The notes under the pieces: model-generated
Seen by the model: only the letters and a program-made list of their open reading frames with translations
Databases searched by the model: none
Told to the model about the DNA's origin: nothing
Origin: Reclinomonas americana ATCC 50394
Lineage: Eukaryota > Jakobida > Jakobea > Jakobida
Reading direction: 5' to 3'
Length of the DNA: 38,867 nt
Assembly (NCBI GenBank): GCA_048213135.1
Contig: PS015575.1
Location: 1 to 38,867 of the forward strand
Part shown: positions 31,941 through 38,867 of the stretch, in pieces
Layout: every line of letters begins with the position of its first letter
How positions within the stretch are numbered: the first letter of the stretch is position 1
Translations under genes and position numbers: made by a program

Positions 31941-32473
31941 TTACGTCAGCGCTCCACTGCGACGATAGAAGGAGCTCTCCACCAGCTTCTGGCGGTTGAA
32001 CTTGCCCGCCTGTGGCTCCACTCCCGTGGCACGCCATCTGCGCACACAGAGAGAGAGAGATGAAGGCGGTGAGACACACACCATCATCATCAGAGAGGAT
32101 GACGGTTGACGCAACCCAATCTCCTGCGACGAGGTCTGCATGGTTCCATAGCGCTCCTGTGGCGACGCCTTCTTCTGATGCTTCAAGTACGCCGCACGAC
32201 CCTCACCCTGTGCGCGCGTGCGTGTGTGAGAGAGAGGCACGCGTGCCAGCCAATCAGGCGGAAGAACAGCCACACACAGACCTCCTTGGAGACACCCTGC
32301 GTGAGAATGTCCTTCTCGGGGCGACTGTCAATGGTGGGTCTCGCCAGCAACTCCTCATCGCGATAGGCGCGCGCCAGGTTCTCCTGGTTCTTCGCCACCA
32401 CATCCTTGGCATACATCGTCTGCCACTTCTTGATCGTCCGCTGCTCGGACTTGATCATTTGCTCAAAGGCCAT
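31941..32473 (-). CDS. CFAP144: CFAP144/FAM183-like ciliary protein, 126 aa, 3 exons
   Basis: Minus-strand exons: 32473-32282, 32207-32116 and 32037-31941; phases agree. The sequence starts MAFEQMIKSEQRTIKKWQTM. The hallmark is PQERYGTMQTSSQEIGW, which aligns with the K-Y-x-E-T-Q-T-x-x-Q-E-I-G-W block of FAM183 proteins, and KFNRQKLVESSFYRRSGALT follows. The length fits the family (about 130 aa). FAM183/CFAP144 proteins are microtubule inner proteins of axonemal doublets, so this suggests a flagellate. An acceptor-like CACAG immediately before the ATG suggests an intron in the 5' UTR. The second intron uses a GTTGCG donor. Confidence 0.68.
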
Positions 32474-32800
32474 AGCTGTGCAGGAGAAGTGCACGAGTGA
32501 GTGAGTGAGTGTGAGTGGAGAGCAAGCGGGTACGATGAAGACCTTCATGCGCGTCCATGATTGGCAGAGAAGAGAAAGAGAAACGGCTCCGTCGTCGATC
32601 GGATGGACGGTGGATTATCGAGCGGTCTCTCCTTCATCAGAAGAGTACCTCGGGCCCTCGCTTTTTGTCGTGTTTTTCATTTGGATCCCTGTTGCGGAGC
32701 GGAAGCAATCCACACCTCCCCTCTCTTTGCCTATTCTCTGTTGGTCTCTCTCCACTGTTGTGTGTGTGTGTGAGACACTCGCCGCCTCATCTTCGCCGCC
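32474..32800. promoter_or_regulatory. Divergent promoter region between CFAP144-like gene and coiled-coil gene
   Basis: The two start codons point away from each other with 327 bases between them. Part of it is probably the 5' UTR intron of the CFAP144-like gene. Co-regulation, for example in ciliogenesis, is possible but is inferred only from position. Confidence 0.45.
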
Positions 32801-35800
32801 ATGCAAGACGACGGACCATCGGTAAGTGTGTCGCAACTGACGCACACGCAGATCGCCGACTCTTCCACTCTCTGTCGTTGTCTGTCTCTCTCTCCTTGTG
32901 TGTGCGTGCATCGCTGCGTGTGTGTGTGCGCGCGCGTGCGTGTGCTTTCTCTCTGTCGCCATGCTTGANNNNNNNNNNNNNNNNNNNNNNNNNNNNNNNN
33001 NNNNNNNNNNNNNNNNNNNNNNNNNNNNNNNNNNNNNNNNNNNNNNNNNNNNNNNNNNNNNNNNNNNNNNNNNNNNNNNNNNNNNNNNNNNNNNNNNNNN
33101 NNNNNNNNNNNNNNNNNNNNNNNNNNNNNNNNNNNNNNNNNNNNGAATGAGGTGTGTGTCTCCTGAGGGGGTTTCGTGACTGCATTTCTTGCCGCTCACA
33201 CGCCGTCGACAATAGGATATCGACAATGTGCGTCGCCAGGCTGTGGTGCAACGCGAGCAGGCTGCGGAGGAGCAGAAGCGCGTTCGCGCCGAGCGTGATC
33301 AGTACCAGGTTTGTGAAGACGACAAGTTGTGCTTTTCTCGCTGGTCTGGTTTATTCACCCGATTTCCACAGCTGAATGCTTCGGAGCTGCTCGGCAAGCT
33401 GCGCATGTCGGAGGCAGAGCTGGAGAGCGCCAACAACAAGCTGAAGCGCCTGGTGGAGGAGAAGAATCTGGACGTGGAGACGTTCCAGTCGAGCGAGAAG
33501 GCCTTTGAGGACGCCACTCGCATGTTCAAGAAGCTGGCCGAGGACCAGGCCAACGAGTTCTCCAAGCTGCAAGGCCTGTACAACGAGCTCCGCTCCGACT
33601 ACGTCAACGTGCAGACTGCGCTGCAGACTGCCGTGGAGGAGAAGCGCAGCATTGCCAATGCCGCCGATGGTGAGTTGTTGCTATTCGTTGTGTGTGTGTG
33701 TGTGTGTGCGCGTGCGTGCCTCGAGACTAACACACGATCCGTTCACAGTCAAGGTGGCGGCGCTGCACAGCCAAGTGGACTCGTACCGCGCACAGTTGGA
33801 CGACGTGCGCCAGGAGATTCAGGTTTGTTTTCACATGCATTCCTTCCCTCTCTCTCTCTTACCCACGCCTCATCACCACTGTTCTCCTCCCTTTTCCTCT
33901 CACCAGCGCGTCATGGCCGAGTTGTCAGACGTGCGCCTGGCCAAGACGACACTGGAGCGTGACAACCAGGCGCTCAAGTCGAACCTGGTGAACGTGGAGA
34001 TGACCATGTCGGCGCAGCTTCAGACGGCCCGCTTGCAGGCCAGCTCGGCGCGCGAGGAGTGCGACAGCGTGGCGCAGAAGATGCAGCAGGCTGTGGCCGA
34101 CCGCGATCGCCAGATCTCCTTCATGTCGTCGCAGTTGGCGATGTACGAGGAGCGCCACAAGCACACGAGCGTGGAGATGATGTCGTTGACGGAGAACGCC
34201 AACGCACGCAACTCGGCGCAGGAGATTAGCCGCACGGAGCTCGCCGCCCGCTACAGCGACGCCGTGGATCAGCTGCGTGCTCGCGAAGAGGACGTGAAGC
34301 GTCTGCGTGTGCAACGCGAGCAGGAGACCTCGGAGCTGCAGAGCGCTCTGCGCAAGGCCGAGGCCAAGCTGGCTGAGCAACTGCGTCGCGTGGAGGCATT
34401 GTTGGGCGAGAAGGGCACTCTGGAGAGCCGCTTGCAGGCTGTCGAGGGCCGCTCCCGCACCACCGAGGCCGAGCTCAACAGCAAGATCGAGACTCTGGAG
34501 GACGAGCTGCGCAAGGTGCGCCACGCCCTCGACGAGGAGCGCACCAAGCAGACGGTGTTGAACGATCAGGTTTGTTGAGGAAGTGGTGGATTTTTCTTTG
34601 ATTGGCTGGCGTGGTGCTGACAAATGTCCGTGCAGCGTGATTCGGCGGCCTCGTCGAAGAAGATGATTGCCAACGAGAACCGCGAGCTGCGCGCTCAACT
34701 CGAGGCCCTGCATCGCGACAAGTCGCTGCAGGCCAAGTCGCTCGGCGAGCGCATGCGCTCCATGCAGGCGGACATTGACGAGCTGTACAACAAGCTGCAG
34801 GCGGTGCAGCGCGACAAGCTCGCCCAGCACCACGAGGCTCAGACCCAGATCAAGGCCCTGCAAGAGGTTTGTTTATGTGTGTTCCGCTTTCTTGCCGAGA
34901 CACAGCAATCTCACGATGTGCACCTTCCCCCCTTGTTTCCCCCACCACACAGGAAGTGTCGCAGAGCCAGCTGCGTCTGGAGCGCCAGCAGGACGACGCA
35001 CACTCGGCCGAGACTCACCTGCGCGACGCCCTGTCGTCGCTGCAGAGTGAGAAGGAGCGGCTGGAGCAGCGTTTGGAGTCGGCTCTGATGGAGACGCGCT
35101 CGCTGCACCGCGAGTTGGAGAATGCCTCGGAGCACATTCGCACGATTGAGCTTGAGCGCCAAGACATTGCTGTCGGCGCCCAGGGCCGCGAGCGTGAGCT
35201 CAGCACCGAGACCGCCAACCTGCGTGTGGACTACGAGAACGTGTGCCGCGAGTTGACGGCTGTCCGCAAGCAGTACGAGCTGCTGAACAAGTGCGTTTTC
35301 CCCCCCTTCCTCTTTGTTTGTTTGATCGCTCACTTTGGCCTTCCGTATTACCAGTGACAACCTGGAGCTGCAGCGTCGCTACCGTGAGGTCACCGCCGAG
35401 CACTTGCGCGAGAGCGACTCGGCCGCACGTGCCATCAAGGAGCTGGAGGAGCACAAGCACCGCCTGTTGGTGGATTTGGAGCGCTCGCAGCAGGGCCTGG
35501 AGAAGCTGGAGATTGAGCGTGAGCGCCTGAAGGCCGACCTCAGCAAGCACCAGTCGCAAGTACAGTCGCTCGACCGCGACCTGCACGTGCAGTTCCAGGC
35601 CCACCAGGAGGCGCAGCGCAACCTCCGTGAGGAGATGCAGGTTTGTGTGTGCCCAGCGCGTCTTTTTGAGTGTGAACCATGGCACAGTCGACTCACACAC
35701 ACACTCTCTCTCCGCAGCGTATGAATGCCTCGTTCGAGAACTTGCAGAACGAGAAGCAGGAGTTGCTGGATTCGCAGCAGCGCCAGATTCTGGCCATTTC

Positions 35801-38800
35801 GGACGAGAACGCACACCTCAACGACACCATTCAGCGCCTGAACCGCGAGAAGCTGGTCCAGTTCCAGGACTTCCAGCGTGTGGTGCAGGAGCACGAGGCC
35901 AATGTGCAAAACTACAAGCGCGAGGTGCAGACGCTGCACGAGCAGCTGCACGACACGGCATTGCAGCAGGATCGCGCCCAGTCGGCACTGCGCGAGGAGG
36001 TCGACCTGATGCAGCGTCAGCTGCAGGGTGCCCGCGAGCGCATTGGCGAGCTGGAGGGCGAGTGGCGCGCCGCACACGACCAGGCTGCTGTCTTGCGGGT
36101 GCGTGACATTGTTCTTTTTTTCTTGAAGTGCAATGGTTTTTGTCTCACTTTGTCTGGTGCACACCAACAGGACGAGTTGCACCATGTGCAGCAGGCGTAC
36201 GCGCACGACAAGCAGGAGCTGACTCGCGACCTGGAGCGCACTCGCNNNNNNNNNNNNNNNNNNNNNNNNNNNNNNNNNNNNNNNNNNNNNNNNNNNNNNN
36301 NNNNNNNNNNNNNNNNNNNNNNNNNNNNNNNNNNNNNNNNNNNNNNNNNNNNNNNNNNNNNNNNNNNNNNNNNNNNNNNNNNNNNNNNNNNNNNNNNNNN
36401 NNNNNNNNNNNNNNNNNNNNNNNNNNNNNNNNNNNNNNNNNNNNNNNNNNNNNNNNNNNNNNNNNNNNNNNNNNNNNNNNNNNNNNNNNNNNNNNNNNNN
36501 ACAGATTGCCCAGCTGACTGCCGAGCGCGATGCCGAGCGCAAGCACAAGAGCGACTACGTGGCCAAGTACACGCACGAGGTGAGGACGACGAGGCGAGAG
36601 AGAGAAAGGTGTTTTTTGTTGTTTACTTACACTCGCGCACACATTATTGCAGTATGAGCACGTGGCGGCTGAGAAGCGTCAAGTGATGGAGGAGGTCAAT
36701 GCGCTGCGCGAGGAGCTGCGCCACAAGCAGGCGGAGCACGACCTCGGCCGCCAGAACTTTGTCAAGGAGCGTGGTCTGTTGGAGGCCAAGATTCGCGACC
36801 TGGAGGACGAGTGCCAGAACCAGCGGCTAACCATTGAGAGCCTGCACGACGTGAACAAGAACCACGTGCGCATCATTGAGAGCCAGCAGCAGACGTACGA
36901 CGAGGAGTCGCGCAAGATTCGCCAGGTTTGCGCCGCGTGTGACTCTTTTCCTCTCGTTGTCGGCAGCTGACTAAAAGCAACTTGTGTGTGTGTACTGCAG
37001 AACTACGAGAGCCGCATTGCTGCGTACCAGGCCGAGAACCGCGAGATTCGCGAGCGCTTCGAATCGACCGAGGAGGTGAGCACGTTGACGATCATGTTGT
37101 TTTCGGGAGAGCGAGTTGCTCACCCACTTTATTCTCTCTTTTTATCCCTTTTGCAGTTGGCTCGTCGCCAGAAGGAGCAGGCCGACGAGGAGACCTCGCA
37201 GCTCATCCAGCTGTCGCACATGAAGGACGAGTACATTGAGCGCATCCACGCCGAGCTGCGCGCGTTGCGCGATGTCGGCAAGGAGGTTCGTGCCCACCTC
37301 GCCGTGGTGAGCGAGGAGCACGAGAACATCAAGAAGCACGTGGCGCAGGCCGATGGTGAGTGCGATGATTTGAATGCTGGAGGAAACAGTGGTGTGACTG
37401 TGAAACTAACCCCTCTACTCGCTCGCTCGCTGTGCAGCCGACCACTCCAAATCTGCCTCGTTCGTGTCAACCGAGCTGCGCTCCATGACCGAGGACAACT
37501 TTGCGTTGAAGAAGGAGCTGGCCGCTGTCAGCACTGCACGCACGACGGCCGAGGAGGACAATGTTCGCCTGCGTGAGCAGCTGAACGGCGCCAAGCGCGA
37601 ACTCAGCGACCGTGAGTCGCACCAGTCGAGCCTGTCGCTGCAGTTGCAGACGGCGCAGCAGCGCATCAAGACGATGGAGGTGGAGCACGAGGAGGAGGTT
37701 TGTCACCAAGTTCTTCCCCTCTTATGCTCGGTTGGTTGCGCCTTTGCTGACTGACTCGTGTTTGTGTTTCGCAGCTTGAGGTGCAGCAGACGACGATGAA
37801 TAACCAGATCCGCTCGCTGCGCGACGAGAACGACTCGCTGCGCAGCTTCCGCGACGAGTTGCAGTCACAGCTGGACGTGATCAAGCAGCAGCGCCTGGAG
37901 CTGCAGGAGTCGCTGGTCAAGGCGCAGGACGCCCACCAGCAGCTGCAGATTGAGGGCGAGCGCGACGCTAACCGGCTGCGCAACGAGATCCGCAGCCTGC
38001 AGCGCGACATTGCCGACCTGCGACACAACTCCGAGATGCGGGAACGCGACTTGCGCGAGGAGGCCAACCAGTTGCAGAACAAGCTGGCCGACGCCCGCAA
38101 GGAGCTCACCGAGCAGCGCGAGCAGCTGCGCATTATCAAGAAGGAGCAGGAGGAGCTCAGCAAGAGCTCGTCGTCGCACGAGAAGTCGTACCAGAAGCGC
38201 ATCAACGAGGTCACGGCTCAGGTCACAGTGCTGGAGCAGAACTTTAATCAGCAGGAGAAGCACTACTTGACTGAGGTACGATAAGCGCATTAGGTTTCAT
38301 TCTTGGTATTTGTGCTCTTTGCTCACTTTTGCTCTTTTTGTCACAGCGCAACGAATTGTTGTCGACCATTGAGCAGAAGGAGCGCCAGATTGCGCAATTG
38401 TCGCACGAGGTGGAGACACTGAGACACGAGAAGGACAGCCTGCTCAACTCGATGCAAGGTGTGTGCTGGGCGCGACTTTATCCCTTCCCACCATTCCCTT
38501 GCTCACTGTTGTGTGTGTGTGCGCGTGTGTGTAGATGAGCGCGACGTCCACGCCCGTGAGGTGTCCAAGCTGGAGGCGTCACGTGTGGCGCTGTCGAACG
38601 ACAAGCAGGAGCTGCAGGCCNNNNNNNNNNNNNNNNNNNNGTGTTGCTGCAACGCGAGCAGCAGCTGGAGGACATTCGTGCCAAGGTCGAGGAGCTCATC
38701 CGCGAGCGCCTCGTCATGAGCAGCCGCATCAACGCCTACGAGACGGAGCGTGAGGCGGTGCACAGCAATGTGGAGCGCAAGGAGAAGGCGCTGCAGGAGT

Positions 38801-38867
38801 CGCTCGCACAACTGCGATCGCGCTACGAGCAGGCCGAGATGCTGAACCAGTCGTACCGCGAGCAGCG
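32801..38867 (+). CDS. Very long coiled-coil protein (runs off right edge; at least 1,420 aa visible)
   Basis: The exons are 32801-32821, 33216-33308, 33372-33669, 33749-33822, 33907-34569, 34636-34866, 34953-35290, 35355-35640, 35718-36098, 36171-36245(gap), (gap)-36579, 36653-36925, 37001-37075, 37157-37355, 37438-37697, 37775-38275, 38347-38458 and 38535-38867 (20-N gap inside). All phases agree. After MQDDGPS the product is almost continuous heptad coiled coil rich in Glu, Gln, Arg, Lys and Leu (KLKRLVEEKNLDVETFQSSE, LEDELRKVRHALDEERTKQ). Proline is essentially absent, and no globular domain is seen. Candidate classes are rootletin, golgin, TPR and other centrosomal or ciliary filament proteins. 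Head-to-head placement with a ciliary gene slightly favours a ciliary or centrosomal role. The first intron holds a gap, so a short exon could be missing there. Its donors are mostly GTGAGN, GTTTGY or GTGCGT, and none is GTTGCG. Confidence 0.8.
32969..33144. other. Assembly gap (N run) in intron 1 of the coiled-coil gene
   Basis: 176 N flanked by GT/CT-rich sequence. Confidence 0.99.
36246..36500. other. Assembly gap (N run) in the coiled-coil gene
   Basis: 255 N that interrupt coding sequence. Coiled-coil exon sequence touches both sides. Confidence 0.99.
38621..38640. other. Short N run inside a coding exon
   Basis: 20 N. Reading frames on the two sides (GCC | GTG TTG CTG) would agree only if the true length is a multiple of 3, so 20 is an arbitrary placeholder. 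Confidence 0.95.

Overview
The window is nuclear DNA from an intron-rich, GC-rich eukaryote, most likely a flagellated protist. Almost every gene is split by short (about 60-85 nt) GT-AG introns. Both strands are used, intergenic spacers are short, and CA/CT microsatellites sit in the introns. A CFAP144/FAM183-like ciliary protein suggests that the organism makes cilia or flagella. I cannot place it in a named lineage. Seven runs of N interrupt the sequence. All exon models below were built by hand from splice sites, reading-frame phase and homology; none is backed by transcript data.

Left part (1-12125). A possible 3' gene end (2-97) is followed by a 109-aa single-pass membrane protein (814-1306) and a divergent SKP1-like protein (1523-2420). 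Next comes a tandem array of three secreted vanadium-dependent haloperoxidase genes (2886-5050, 6116-9793, 9907-12125). Each has a signal peptide, a six-cysteine EGF-like module, a second cysteine-bearing segment and the full vanadate-binding signature. The middle copy appears to carry about 40 collagen-like Gly-X-Y triplets between its signal peptide and EGF-like module, encoded by small exons of mostly 36, 45 or 54 nt. This would be a collagen-haloperoxidase fusion built by a phase-1 exon insertion. A LYRM9-like gene with an apparent frameshift lies on the minus strand between copies 1 and 2.

Middle part (12244-27087). This holds seipin, an unusual RRM-RRM-RING protein, an LRR protein with a long disordered tail interrupted by a gap, an intronless type II glycosyltransferase (minus), an OXR1/TLDc protein with two LysM-type domains (minus) and GMPPA. 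OXR1 and GMPPA are head to head with 89 bp between their start codons. GMPPA has a long intron made of a pyrimidine-rich minisatellite.

Right part (27214-38867). This holds an organelle-type rRNA pseudouridine synthase (minus) whose catalytic domain is missing at an assembly gap, a low-complexity protein of unknown function (minus), an RNI-type LRR protein, a CFAP144-like protein (minus) and a very long coiled-coil protein that runs off the right edge. The last two are divergent from a shared 327-bp region.

A genome-level oddity runs through the window. Alongside ordinary GTGAGN donors there are recurrent GTTTGY donors and at least 24 introns that begin with the same unusual hexamer, GTTGCG, in eleven different genes.
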